Part shown: positions 1-10,905 of the stretch, piece by piece
Numbering within the stretch: the stretch's first letter is position 1
Layout of the letters: every line of letters starts with the position of its first letter
Source: Phaeosaccion multiseriatum
Taxonomy: Eukaryota > Ochrophyta, other classes
DNA length: 64,000 nt
Assembly: GCA_965112735.1 (NCBI GenBank)
Contig: OZ218955.1
Coordinates: 2,480,001-2,544,000 of the forward strand
Direction: 5' to 3'
Notes under the pieces: generated by a model
Databases searched by the model: none
What the model was told of the DNA's origin: nothing
Seen by the model: only the letters and a program-made list of their open reading frames with translations
Translations under genes and position numbers: made by a program

Positions 1-51
1 GGCCAGCAGCGGCAGAATCAGCAAGGGGAGCCGGAGGAGGAGGCGAACTAG
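1..51 (+). CDS. possible 3' end of a gene cut by the window edge
   Basis: Frame 1 from base 1 reads 16 codons, rich in Gln, Glu and Pro, then stops at 49-51 (TAG). The polar tail looks like a disordered C-terminus of a plus-strand gene beginning outside the window. There is no homology to lean on and the stretch is very short, so chance cannot be excluded. Confidence 0.3.
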   Translation, partial: GQQRQNQQGEPEEEAN

Positions 52-785
52 CCAGGCTCTCTCAGGCTGGAGGAGCTGTCAGTAAAAGCCATGGCTGGGA
101 TGGCTGCGTGGAGAGGGATACGCGAAGGGTGACGAGGGATCACCCACCATCGCTACCAGGTCCAGCGTTTTGCACGGACGGTGCGAGAGGACCACTGTAT
201 TTGTATGATTGTGATGATTTATGATGCACACAGCAGAGAGGAATGGCCGCTTAGCGGCTTGTTGAGTTAGATGGCGCAGCTGCAGGCCTAGAGGAGCGCT
301 GCAGGCAGAAAGTGTTGTAAGGAGGGGTAGAGGAGTGAAGCACGATGGACAGACGAGCCGCGAAGATGAATACAGGGCATCCCCCTGAGGAGGACAAGCA
401 CACATAAATCAAAAGTGTTATTCTAGTTTTGCGCCTCCCTTCCCTCTTCGCTGCTACCCGGTCGAGTTCACTCTATTCGAGCTCGCTAAGACTCAGACTC
501 TGGCAGATGAGGCACAAAGGAATGGCACGAAAAGGGAGGAGAGTGTGAGTGAGTGAGGGAGTGAGTGAGTGAGGGAGTGAGTGAGAGGGCGAGTGGGCGA
601 GTGGGCGAGTGAATAAGTGAATGAGTGAGTGAGTGGGTAAGTGGGCGAGTGAGTGGCTGGGTGAGTGGGTGGGTGCGTGCGTGCGCGTGTGGGTGAGTGA
701 GTGAAAACGATGTAAAAGTAAAAGTCGCTTTGTGCGCTAGATTTTCCTCGTTCCATAGAGAGAGTATAAGCTCATACGGAAGGCC
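52..785. other. intergenic spacer with GAGT-type microsatellite
   Basis: No convincing gene is seen here. A long tetranucleotide tract of GAGT/GTGA type with GGGC interruptions runs from about 541 to 710, just upstream of the nuclear fusion gene at 786. Antisense reading of the tract gives Ser/Pro/Thr/His-rich frames that I regard as repeat artefacts. Confidence 0.6.
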
Positions 786-3700
786 ATGCGGGCTGGAGTC
801 ACTTCCGTTCTCATCGTCCTCAATGGTGTGCAAAGCGAGGCATGGTGGAGCCTCTGGGGGGACCCTCCCACTCCTTCCCCCGCGCCGGCCTCCTCCGTCG
901 GAGTCGGGATCGGCGGAATTAAGGAGACTACTCCAGACGCCTATTACGACACCTCCTCCGCTCTCCCGAGTGCCAATCTAAGGCTGAAGGTCACCCAACA
1001 AATGGTGCGTAGGGGGATGGGCTTCCCCGTGGCCGAGCAGCGTGGCGTCGCCTCGGAGAGGGCGGGCGCGCGGCGTTGCTTGCTTCCTCTCTTGTCGAGG
1101 CTCCCGATAGGGAGGGCGAGGGAGGCGAACGCGGACATGGCGCGTATAGCTTTGAGCGCAGCACATTCTTTCTGATTCTCTGACGGGATTGTAGTGGGGT
1201 TTGAGCGAAACTGAAGTATTCCTCTCTACGCCTTAGTAGTACATCTTGCTTGTTCCCCCCCTTGCATATCCCTTTTCCTTCCTTGAGAACGAGTATATGC
1301 AGACCGGCAAGAGCAAGTATTTGGAGTTGACAGAGAAGGTAATCGCCACCGACAGCTCCCACAGCAACAGCTGGGACCTTCCCATGGGTAAGCGCTCTCA
1401 TCCTTCTCTAGGAATGCGCCAGGCTTGCTTCCCCCCAATCGCCTGAACTTTGCCACGGCTTGACTTCTTGACTTTACGCCGGCCCCCGCTCCACTACCAG
1501 GCAGTACTCCGTGCTGGAGAGACGCCTTCGACAGCATCGGAGTAGCGTGTGAGGGCATGGCCCACTCCGAGAAGCAGCGCCTCGCGTTGAAGCTCGCAAG
1601 CTGCCATCTCAAGGATGCGGGAAGGGTCGGCTACCCCTGCGCTAACGCCGAGAGCATGGCCCCAAGTCAGTGTATTTCTCAGGTACAGGCAAAGTAGTGA
1701 GCCAGGGTGCGCGGGGGGTTGGGCGAAAGCGCTTGAGGTCCCTGTAAATTAGCGCCGCTCACGCCTTTTGACTGACTCCCCTTCGTGCTCCTTTTGTGCA
1801 GCAGATCCACGAGGACTTGTCCTTCCACGTGTACACGACGTACTTTTTGCATGTCGACAGCATCTGCTTCTATCTGCAGGTCGGTGTCGCTTGCTTGCTT
1901 TGCCTGTTTGTTGACCTTGCTTCGACTCGTGCCGCGCTTCTGATTGCTTCGTTGGCTCGGTGACCCCATCCTGTCACCTCCTCCTCGTCACGAACTCTGC
2001 CTTTGCTGGCAGAGCGAGGCCTGGCAGGGACGCACGGAGCGACTCATCTCGGAGCTGGAGCGCTCTTCTCTCACGGCACACGCCCGGGCAGAGCAGTCAG
2101 TTTCGCTGCAGGAACGAGGTACTCCCCGACTACTCACTGCCTGTGAAGCTTGTGACTGGGTGTGGGGCGGGAGGGTTGAGGCGCTTCTCTATGTATGGCT
2201 GAAAACGCGCGCACGACTCCCTCTGAATAGCTCAGCTGAGCGCGCTTCGGTGTCGTGTGCGTCGCTCTCGACTCTTTACCAAACGCAGCCACGGCTTAGC
2301 TCAACACCCTTCTCTCTCTGCAACATACATGGTGCCCAATGTCTCGTGTATCGGCTCGCTCTTCGTCCTATCTGTGCGCGTCTCGTCTTGCTGTCAGTCC
2401 TGGAGGGTCAGTTCGACGTGGTGGACGCGAGCGCCAAGGTGTCCGCTCAGCTTGACAAGGGCCTTGCTGAGGTGCAGCATCGCCAGGCAGAGGTGGAGTC
2501 TTCTCTGCAGGTAGGTGCTAATAGTGTGACACCAAAGTGCGGGGAGGGGGCCCGTGATGGCACTGATCAGTGTCGCCGCGCCGTGAAGCTCACAGCCAAG
2601 TAAGACGACGCAAGTATCATTCGCTCGCTCTCAAGTCGATTCGCTGGCTCTCGCTCTCTCTCTTTTCCCCCTAGGTGATGGTCGGGTCCATAGCGGAGCA
2701 GCGACAGGAGGTGGGAAGGCTGTATGCCTTGCAGAGGGAGGCCACCGAGCAGGTACATGGCCCTAGCTACTGAGTCGCCCCGATGGGCGATATTCTCCCC
2801 GCTCCTAGCGGTATCCGATGGGCTTGTCCTCCCCGCTCCTTCTTCGTCGCTCTGCTGCGGTCCTGCGGTGCGCTGCTGTGTGCGCACCTCTTACGCCTCA
2901 TCTCGTCACTCCCTCACTCTCTCACACGTCTCGCCCCCTCACTTCATCACCACTCCCCCACCCCTCCACCGGCCCCCTACTGTCCGCAACATCGACCCGA
3001 GCAGGCCTCCGGCCTCGTAGAGAGGCTGGCGACAGCTCAGGAGAAGTGGTCGGAGGCCGCTGCCCAGGGAGACGCGGCAATGTCCGCTCTCAACACTCTG
3101 TACGACGTGCTCACCAACGTGCACGTATGGTGGGGCCGCTTCGAGACGTGCTGGTGGGCTGTGTTCGGCCTCAACGTAATCTTCGTCATAACCAGGTAGG
3201 TGGGCAGGTAGTTAGGTAGGTAAGCGGGTAGTGTGATAAGTGGTCAGGGAGCGGGCTCTAGCAACACCAGTGCATAACACAGGCAGAGCTTGCTACGCAC
3301 CACGGCCGTCGCCACTCTCTCTGATTCTGTCTTGCCTTCGCGCTGCGCGTCTCCCCCACAAGCACGGCCCACAGCAGAAAGTAGCTAGAGCTCAGGCACA
3401 CGCTTCCCTCTCTCTTCTCCACCTCTTTCTCCCTTTGTCTGCCTCAGCGTGCACCCGTTCCGCCTCATCCGTGGGCCGCTGCTGGGAATCTTCGTGGCCG
3501 AGTTGCTCTCCGAGCTCTTCCTCACTGCCAGCGCGACGTACACGGGAATCTTCCTCTCCTCTGTTCAGATGGAACTGCGTGCGTTCACTTTGGCAGTGAG
3601 CCTGCTCACTTTCGTAGGGGGCCTGCTCAAGTGCATCGCGGCACTGCTGCTGCCCAAGCGTAAGAAGCAGAAACGAGACACCAGCGAGGGGAAGGGTCGC

Positions 3701-4318
3701 AACTGGGTTGACACCGAAGCTGAGCCCTACCGACTCGATTCCCGCCCCGGGCACAGACAGCTCCAGCGGGACGCTCACTCGCCACCAGGCCGCAGGTGGG
3801 GGAGGCCATCCGATCGAGAAGAAGAAGCATCTCCTCTCCACATCGAGAGCCACAGCATCAGCCGTGCCAGGAGCCGTGCCAGGAGCCGCAGCAGCTGGAG
3901 CAGGAGCAGGAGCAGGAGCAGGATGAGTGCAAGCGACAGGGGCAGTGAGTACCCACTTGATGCGAGAAGCAGAGTTGTGACTGGCGCGTGGTACGGAAAT
4001 GAGGAAGGACAGCGACAGGGACACTGCCGAGAAAGGACTGCCAGCGAAGAAGAAGAAGAAGAAGAAGAAGAAGAAGAAGAAGAAGAAGAAGAAGAAGAAG
4101 AAGAAGAAGAAGAAGAAGAGCTGCATGAGGGGGAAGAAGAGCAAAGTGCAGGGGAGGCGTTCCTCCATGTGGACAAGAGCACTCCTTACAAAGAGCTGCA
4201 GCGCCTGGCCAAGATCCACCTGCAAGGAGTGTGCCGGGCCAACAAGAGCCGCGCGGAGATTCTGAAAGCTTTGCAGAAGCACTTTGCTTCGGACGCCGAG
4301 CCCGTGCCGCAAGAGTGA
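786..4318 (+). CDS. GEX1: KAR5/GEX1/Brambleberry-type nuclear fusion (karyogamy) protein
   Basis: Members of this family (Tht1-like nuclear fusion proteins) sit in the nuclear envelope and are needed for gamete nuclei to fuse. I join nine exons: 786-1004, 1288-1387, 1501-1682, 1805-1879, 2013-2118, 2398-2510, 2675-2752, 3005-3195 and 3448-4318, giving 644 residues. Family hallmarks are visible: an N-terminal signal peptide; CWRDAF; a conserved Cys block ending in LALKLASCHLKDAGR then YPC; YTTYFLHVDSICFYLQ followed by SEAWQGRTERLI; a coiled-coil middle; then hydrophobic helices (LLGIFVAELL, LLTFVGGLLKCIAALL) and a basic stop-transfer stretch. The C-terminus adds a run of about 25 Glu (4048-4121) and a SAP-like helix pair (YKELQRLAKIHL...KSRAEILKAL). 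The second-exon start and the 1802/1805 acceptor are uncertain by a few codons. Presence of this gene implies a sexual cycle. Confidence 0.85.
4048..4121 (+). repeat. GAA codon repeat encoding poly-Glu
   Basis: An uninterrupted GAA/GAG tract lies inside the last exon of the nuclear fusion gene and encodes an acidic run of about 25 Glu. It separates the membrane segment from the SAP-like C-terminal helices. It stays in frame, so it probably varies in length between alleles. Confidence 0.9.
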
Positions 4319-4498
4319 GCACCTCGCAATCAATACGTAACTAATTGCACCTTTTGTCTTTAAAAAGTGCGTCTGTTCATTGATATTTCCCCATTTCCCC
4401 ACGGAGTAGGCGGAGCCACACCTCCGGCCCTCTCCCCCTCTCCCGCAAGTGCCAAGCAGGACAGGAAACGTGGAGGACAACCACCCTCGCGCTGCCCA

Positions 4499-5125
4499 CT
4501 ACCTCTTCTTTGTGCTCATCCTGTTCTTCTTTCTCCTCTTCCTCCACCGGTGCTTGTTCATCTTTGACTTCCTCTTCTTCACTGTGCTGCTCATCCGCCA
4601 AATCGGCTGCGCAAGCAGGTCCTCCAGGAAGGTGGTCCTCTCCTCTGCTGCTACAAGCTCCCCGCCGCCCCCTCCTATCTCTGTTTGCCAGTCCTTCCTC
4701 AATAGCCATGATCGCTGGTGAAAGGCATCCTCCCTAGCAAACAGTACTTGTGTCGCTCCCATAGAGCCATGGAGCACGACCCGCATCCGCCTCCACAGCA
4801 TTGCGAGAGCAGTATGCCCTTGACGTTCCCCCTCTTCCTCCTCCTCCTCCTGCCCCTGCTCCTCCTCCTGCTCCTGCTGCAGCTGCTGCCATTGGGGAGG
4901 AAACGCCCCTCTGAGCGACAAAAGAGAGCTCCACCCCGCGTCTGCTGTGCCTGCTCCTGCTGCTGCTGCTCCTCCTCCTCCTCCTCCTCCTCCTCCTACT
5001 CCCCAGTCTCCCTCTCCCCCCCCGACGACCTGATCACTTGCGCGAACGCGCTGCAAGCTTCTCTTCGCCATCCGACCCCCATAGCGCGAGTATGGAAGCA
5101 GGAGCTTCCTCCCGGCTGACAGCAT
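4499..5125 (-). CDS. mS38: mitochondrial small ribosomal subunit protein mS38 (COX24/AURKAIP1 family)
   Basis: Single-exon gene of 208 residues. The first ATG is at 5125 (MLSAGRKLLL...). The N-terminus is basic and Ser/Arg-rich, as expected for a mitochondrial presequence. The middle is low complexity (poly-Gly, Gln/Glu-rich). The diagnostic part is the extreme C-terminus, where SSTVKKRKSKMNKHRWRK and RRKKNRMSTKK follow each other. This matches the short lysine/arginine block (DUF1713) that defines mS38, a late-binding mitoribosome protein at the decoding region. The gene converges with the nuclear fusion gene (180 bases between stops) and diverges from the WD40-like gene, only 141 bases away. 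Confidence 0.75.
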   Translation of the reverse strand: MLSAGRKLLLPYSRYGGRMAKRSLQRVRASDQVVGGGEGDWGVGGGGGGGGGAAAAGAGTADAGWSSLLSLRGAFPPQWQQLQQEQEEEQGQEEEEEEGERQGHTALAMLWRRMRVVLHGSMGATQVLFAREDAFHQRSWLLRKDWQTEIGGGGGELVAAEERTTFLEDLLAQPIWRMSSTVKKRKSKMNKHRWRKRRKKNRMSTKKR

Positions 5126-5266
5126 TGCGCCACCCACCGCCTGGCTGGGTTGTGTAAGGAGAGAGAGATAATCAGAGAGATGTAGAGTGCCATCCAGGTT
5201 TCCGATACGAGACTATCTTACACTTCTTTCCCTCCATTTCGTCCCATTTCTCCATTTCCATTTCCA

Positions 5267-6910
5267 ATGACGACGCTTCGGCAGGGCCTGCTTGCCCTGG
5301 AGGCCAGGACGGAGGAGGATCGGCCGGGAAGAGGCTACGGCATCGTTCCGAGCCGCATGGCCGCGCTCAGCGCAAGCGAGGTGGCCTTTGGGCACGGTCG
5401 CGATGTCTTCTTCGCCAAGGTACCTGCGCCGCAAGGCTGTGGAGTGCCCACCTTGAAGACGCTGACCCCGCCCCCTGTCCTCAACGTTCCCTGCAGTTCA
5501 CTCCCGTGGAGGTGGAGGGCGCAGCTGTCTCGAGCAGCTCCTCTGAGCGGCAGGAAGGCAAGGAGAAAGAGAGCACGCTGATGAATATACGGCCAATGAA
5601 AGTTGATTTTGGTGGTATGCAGCAGTGCGGGAAGGGTGGGGGCAGATGGAGGCATGACGACGAGGTTCAATCGGTTTCGTTCGATGGTTCCAGCCGTATC
5701 CTGTCCAGCATTGACAGCGGGGGCGACGTCTCCTTCCGTCGAGTGGGCGACGATGAGCAAGGGGAGGGCACCAACGCTGCGTGCACTCGAATCAGCCTGA
5801 GGGACGCCCCGGGAGGCCTGGGGCTGATGCGAGCGGGGTGGGCGGGGGTGAAGCTGCAGGAGGGTGGCGCACAGTCCCACGCCCTGTGCGTACACAGCTT
5901 GGGGCAGCAGATGGGGCTGTGTGACTGGACTACGGGGCAGGTATGTGGTGAAGGGGGGGCGGGCCTTAAAGCCCATGTGCATGCTAATTGCGGTGGCAGG
6001 AACGGCCCACACGAGATCTCATCTTGCGTTCGAGACCGCACCCATACCCCCCCCCATCGTCACCCATCATTGTCTTGTCAGTGGGTGCGAGGATGGACCC
6101 TGCTGGCGGGCACCTCCGGGCTGGAGTCCTTGCAAGACAACATCGCTGTGACGGCGGAGCACACGGCTTTCTATGTCCGGGACGTGCGGCAGGGCGAGAA
6201 AGGCGGCATGATTCAGGCCGTCCGCCAACCTTGCTGCGAGAAGCTGTGGGCAGTGAGCAGCAGGCCCGAGCTGCACGGTGAGGACCCCCCCGCTCTGCGT
6301 CTGTGCAAGCTGCTCTTTTCTAACCAAGTTGTGGTGTTTGAACCCTGTTTGGTGGCCAGAGCTTGCTGTGGCGGGCAAGGCGAGGAGCTTGCACGTGTAC
6401 GACAGCCGCAACTGGAGGAGCAAGACGGTGTTCCGCTGCCCCATCAAGCACGACGCTGTGGCTCTGCTGCCGTGCGGGACCAAAGCGGAGCACTGGTACG
6501 TGGCTGGGCTAAACAACGAACTAGTGCTCTGCGACACCGGTAAGAAAAGCAAGCAGCGCCATGAGAGCAAGATGCATAGGAGGGAAGAGGCGCAGCAGCA
6601 ACAGCAGCAGAAACAGCAGCAGCAGACAGCGATAGATGGGAGAGCAGGAGCAGCATCGATGGGGCAGACACACTGCTCCATGCAGGGAAACTTGCGCAAG
6701 AACGGGGGTAACGCCAACGAAGATCCAAAGCTCAGCGCTCTGGACCAGCGCAAGTTCGGCTTCCAGGGGAGGGCTTTTTGGAGCGGTCTGGCCGTGGTGC
6801 AGACGCAAGCAGGCGACGACGTGCTCATCGGACAGTGCGGAGGAGACGGGTCCGGAGGGGGCACTTTCTACCTTGCAGACAAGGCCCAGCACATGGTGGC
6901 GGTGCGGTGA
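5267..6910 (+). CDS. WD40-like beta-propeller protein
   Basis: Four exons (5267-5419, 5497-5940, 6082-6277, 6360-6910) join in phase to 447 residues. The protein has degenerate beta-propeller blades: VQSVSFDGSSRILSSIDSGG, GMGLCDWTTGQ-like ends, HVYDSRNWRSKTVF, and HDAVALLPCGTKAEHWYVAG ending in LVLCDTG. A Gln-rich insertion (about residues 290-310) interrupts the last part. It carries no catalytic motif, so a scaffold role is the natural inference, but I cannot name the orthologue. A donor-like GTAAGA at 6540 was tested as an intron start; splicing to the next good acceptor causes a stop, so I keep the exon continuous. Confidence 0.65.
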
Positions 6911-9495
6911 AAAGCTCTGATTGTACATACTTTAGTTTAACATTTGGGATTTGGAGCTTTGGACGGCCCTCCACAATACCACGTCCACAGTACATCTGTG
7001 CACGTGAGGGAAAAGGCATCAGCCCAGCGCCGTTACGCATTGAAAGGGTTTGGTCAGAGTGGAGAGATACGCCCCCCACTTCGGTGCACGTACACCCCTT
7101 TCTCTCTCTCAATGGTAGAGTCTCTTCGACAATCCAATCTTGAGAGGTGAGGGTACAGTAAAAAAGAAAAACGGCAAAAGAAAGGAAGAGGCTATGGCGA
7201 CGGCCATGGGGAGTGCGCAGAGGATGAGGTTGAGGAGGACATGGCAGGGTGCTGCCCCAGGATGCTGTTGCTGTTGCCAGCGAGCCACGAAGACACTGCA
7301 GTCCCTGCGTTGGCTCTTTCCCCCGAGCTGAAGCTCGCACTAATGGGGCGGAAAGCCGTCGGAGCGGGCGCGGTACTGAGCAGCAGCCGATTGGAGGAAG
7401 AAGAAGAGCCCCCTCCCAAACGCAGCTGGGCGGCAGCTGACTCTGCTGCTGAAGCCGGGATGGGCGCGACTGGGGGGGGGGTGTGGCGGTGGGGGGGGGC
7501 ATGTTGTCCTGAAGGAGCAGCAGGCCTTTGAGACTAATCACGAGGGCGCTGGTGTTGTCCATGGACCCCTTGCGAATGGCGGAGTGCGTAATGGCCTCTG
7601 CACATGATTTGCAGCCCGTTTGATCGCAGCTTTGGGACACCAGAGTGGCAACATCCTGCGCGGTCACAGGCAAGAGAAGAGAAGGGGTGAAGATTAGGTA
7701 CACGAGAAGGGAGGGAGAGCGTGGGTGTGCGGCGGTGCGGGAGTGCCACCGGCGCTCTGACGGGCCAGCGTGGAGCAGCAGCAGTTGGTGATACAGGAGC
7801 AGTGGCAGTACCTGGTTGGAGAGCACGTCCCAGACGCCGTCCGTGGCCAGCACCAGGTAGTCGTCCCCGCTCTCCAGAGTCTTCATGCGCACGTCTGGCA
7901 CTGCGTCGACCACGCCGTTCATGTTGCGGTCACCGAAGGCCCTACTGACGGCGAGGATGCCGTTCACCCGGGGTATGCCGAAGGAGCACGTTACGCGGCC
8001 GCCCAGCGCGTGGATACGCCGCCGCTCCGACGGCTTGTTGGGCTTGTGGTCCTCACTGAGAGGGACTGCGACCCCGTTGCTCACGAGAACAGCCCTGTGG
8101 AACACAGCACAGTCACAAGAGTGGGTTTCAAAGATAGCGGGGTTTGGCAGTGGGAGTGTACCCAAGCTGACATACCTGCTATCACCAACGTTGGCGACGA
8201 ACAGCCTTCTGCCCCTGATGAACGCCGTAATGGCCGTGCTGCCGTCGTTGGCGTTGAACCGCTCCGCCTTTTTGAGGAACTCTGTGTTTGCTCTGGAGAA
8301 GCCGTTGGTCAATGCCTGGGGCAAGTTGCTTCGGAAGGAATCCTCCCGCAGCACGGCAGGCACCAGAATGTGCGTCAGGGCCTTGCTGCAGCGACCCCCC
8401 GCTGCACGAGCGACAACAAGAGGTGGGCAAGCAAAGGTTAGACAGGCACAGGAGAGATAACAATACATCTATTGATTGACCCCACCACGTACCGTGACCA
8501 TCGAACACCCCAAAGAAGTGTGTCGCTGGGCCCTGCCGCGTGTTGCCGTCAGCAGCACCGGCAGCAGTAGCGGCGGCAGCAGCAGCTGCAGTAGCAGCAG
8601 CGGCGGCGGCGGCGGTGGCGCTGGCCCCCTCGGAAGCCCCCTGCACAAAGTCGGAGTCGCTAATTCTCCGCTGACGGCCGTTGCGGGCGCTCAAGCTCTG
8701 CATGTTTGGCGTGACCTTAAACTCGTCCTCCATATACGGTCTCTTGCCGCGGAGAGTGCTCACCCCGAAAGAGATGCCGCACTTGCCCAGAGCCTCTGCC
8801 TCCGGTGACAAGATTGGTTCTTCCGTTCGTGTTTGGCTGCCGCTGCCTCGTCGAATCACGCTCGCCCAGGCAGACGAGCCTTCCTCGCTTCTGCCACTGC
8901 CACCACTGGTACACGGCGGCTTCCCCATACCCGTCCATCCAGAGGGCTCGGTCAAAAAGGCCCTGTCATCTGCTGCTCCGCCTCCTGAGCTCCGAGCCAT
9001 GCTAATGCTAGTAAAGTTGGAAGGGGTGCGAGACGGGCACGTGGCCAAGCTCTCCAGAGAGACCCGACGCTCGTGCTGCTGCGCAGGCTCTTGATGAGAG
9101 AATCGACGTACATGGCCAAGAGCCTTTAGCGGGCTCACAATCGGGCTTATCCGACCATTGCTGCTTTTCATAACTGAAGCAGGCGTCGCCTCCGTTCGAA
9201 GTCGTCCACTGCTATAAAGAGTGAGTGGCACGCGGCCCCCCTGTTCCTGTTCGTGACCGTACCTGGTCATTTCGGTTGCCGTTACGCCGCTGTGGCGTGC
9301 CCTAGCGCTCCTCCCCCGCTGTTGGTGATGCTTGTGCTGCTGTTGAACGTGTTGGTGGGCTTTCCGTCTTCTAAACAAGAGCAAATCCCCGCCGTTTCCG
9401 ACCTCATCGGCTTCCCTGTACTCCTGTTTCCTTTGTGTAAGAGCCGAAGCAGTTCCCCCGTCGAGCCCGCCCCCGTCCCGCGCAGAGCGACGCAT
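6825..9495 (-). CDS. PP2C-type (PPM) protein phosphatase
   Basis: A Mg/Mn-dependent Ser/Thr phosphatase in four exons: 9495-8493, 8401-8176, 8094-7812, and 7655 downward. Signature motifs appear in order: RPYMEDEF, FFGVFDGHAGG, DGSTAITAF, LFVANVGDSR, LSEDHKP, GILAVSRAFGD, DYLVLATDGVWDVLS and SMDNTSALVI. All metal-binding Asp residues are present, so it should be active. A long Ser/Arg-rich N-terminal region of about 240 residues and an Ala-rich insert between RPYMEDEF and the DGH motif are lineage-specific. The 3' end is uncertain. The open frame runs to 6825, overlapping the end of the convergent WD40-like gene, but the catalytic domain finishes near 7500 and a further intron near 7150 is possible. 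Confidence 0.85.
7782..7796 (+). repeat. dispersed 15-base motif, exact copy in PP2C intron
   Basis: Exact CAGTTGGTGATACAG preceded by GCAGCAG, inside the third intron of the PP2C gene (antisense to it). The same word recurs at 24089 (reverse), 24810 and 28580. Confidence 0.9.
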
Positions 9496-9771
9496 ACAGC
9501 CCTCCCCCTAAGGAAGGAGAGTATACCTAAACATCTCCTCCCTCTTCACACGCCCTATTCATTGTATTTCTGGGTTGGATTGGGTTTCAGAAATCTTTCC
9601 GAAGTGCACTTGGGCCCCGTATCACCCAATGAAGGGTACCTACCTACTTCGGATACTACGGATACTCGCTTAGCAAAGGCGTTGTGTGGCTCCACTTGTG
9701 TCACATTAATTAGGAAAGGCCCTTGTAGCGAATTCAAGACGCGCGATACAGCTTCGGCTGCAGGAGAGAGG

Positions 9772-10146
9772 ATGGCAGGTTGGTCAATCTCCCCGCCCTC
9801 ATGTTCTTACTCAACCTTCTTCGTGGAGAAGGATTATCATCTCCGAAAGTTGTGCGAGAGGGGAAGGATTATGATGGGGAGGTTTTCACCTTCCCCTCTA
9901 TACTCTACTCGATATCCACATGAACTTCCCATCCCACCCTCTTCTGTTTCCCTTGGCCCCTCAGGTTCTGTGGGATGGCTGCAGGCCTTCCTCCTGCTCA
10001 GCCTCCTCCTCTTCATATTTCCCGGAGTGGGAGAGTTGGATTCTTTGCTGTTAAGAATTTGCATCGTCATGTTTTGGGGCCTCGTGTTCGCGGCGAAGCG
10101 ATTCAACAGGCCGGAGCTGGAGGAGGGAAAAGGCCACACTGACTGA
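9772..10146 (+). CDS. small two-helix membrane protein (62 aa), hypothetical
   Basis: Proposed from splice logic: a 7-base first exon (ATGGCAG, 9772-9778), a GT-AG intron with a pyrimidine-rich acceptor (CCCTTGGCCCCTCAG), and a second exon 9965-10146. Together they give MAGSVGWLQAFLLLSLLLFI..., 62 residues. Two hydrophobic helices (WLQAFLLLSLLLFIFP and LLLRICIVMFWGLVFAA) are followed by a charged tail (KRFNRPELEEGKGHTD). I do not recognise the family. The size and two-helix layout resemble small ER or organelle accessory subunits, but that is only analogy. It diverges from the PP2C gene (276 bases between starts). A chance open frame is the main alternative. Confidence 0.4.
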   Translation: MAGWSISPPSCSYSTFFVEKDYHLRKLCERGRIMMGRFSPSPLYSTRYPHELPIPPSSVSLGPSGSVGWLQAFLLLSLLLFIFPGVGELDSLLLRICIVMFWGLVFAAKRFNRPELEEGKGHTD

Positions 10147-10905
10147 AGCGGAGAGCACGCTATTAGCGGTCACTGTCGTCAGCGCTATCGCTGGCTGACG
10201 TGCTCTCGGCTATTGACGGGTTTTGAACTTGCAAGGAGGTCCACTGTTACAGACGCGCGTGTATTGACCAGGAAGGCAGCTTGGCATCGCCCAGGGGCGT
10301 AGGCTATCTGGTATTTGCTCAGCCGGACTCTCATCGGCCGTTGCCGGCGCCAGCCGCCGGCATAGCAGCTATGGTCAGGCGCCACATTGCGCTATGCTAT
10401 CGAGAGATAGTAGCACAGCTCAGTACGGTCATATTCGTGGCAACCTCCAGCACACAAAGGGCCAAAATTGGCGTCCAGACTTGTATGCTGGAGGTTGATA
10501 CGAATACCTCCGTACTGATCTGTGCTACCTTTTACTGTACAGCTGAAGTAACGACTATAATACAAAGTCCTTGAGGGAAGCCGAGATAGGCAGAGCCCGG
10601 TGGCGCCAGAGCAGCCTGCGTGCGTCTTCCTCGTCTATAGTTACCACCCTCACTTGGGAGGAAGCGTGCGGCTGCGTCCGCCCGGAGGGAAGAGTGCTGT
10701 CCGTCTTGGAAGAAGGGCCAGATAGGGCGGGCGCGGGAGGGGTGACGAATGTCCTGGGAAGGGTGGAAGAGATGGGGGCGAGGTCAGTGGGCAGTCGTTT
10801 GATTCGGACTGCCAGCAGCGGGAGGGTGTAGTAGGTAGGAAGGACCGGAGAAAGCCCCCCTTGGCAGAAGGGCCTGTTCTTGTGCCGCTACTGTGCACCA
10901 CTCAC
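10147..10905. other. intergenic spacer containing a foldback repeat
   Basis: I see no supported gene. The spacer carries the strong inverted repeat at 10410-10528 and, around 10160-10230, GCTATCG/GCTGACG words resembling the interior of the terminal-inverted-repeat elements at 11698 and 46743. From 10570 to 10905 it is GC-rich sequence without recognisable content. Confidence 0.6.
10410..10528. repeat. imperfect inverted repeat, 48-base arms
   Basis: The left arm 10410-10457 (starts GTAGCACAGCTCAGTACGG) pairs with the right arm 10481-10528, whose reverse complement starts GTAGCACAGATCAGTACGG. About 40 of 48 positions match, around a 23-base loop. Transcribed, it would fold into a long hairpin. 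It could be a foldback transposable-element remnant (MITE) or a small-RNA precursor; sequence alone does not decide. Confidence 0.85.

Noticed and set aside
493-833. Minus-strand frames rich in HSLTHS/PTHPLT repeats
   Set aside because: Translation of the GAGT microsatellite; no unique sequence and no splice-consistent model.
3950-4045. Possible intron (GTGAGT...CCAG) inside the last exon of the nuclear fusion gene
   Set aside because: The frame is open throughout and no family similarity in this low-complexity part helps decide, so I left it as coding.
9253-9771. Plus-strand open frame overlapping the first PP2C exon and its upstream region
   Set aside because: The composition is that of antisense coding plus promoter sequence. 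Only the part from 9965 looks protein-like, and it is better explained by a separate two-exon model.
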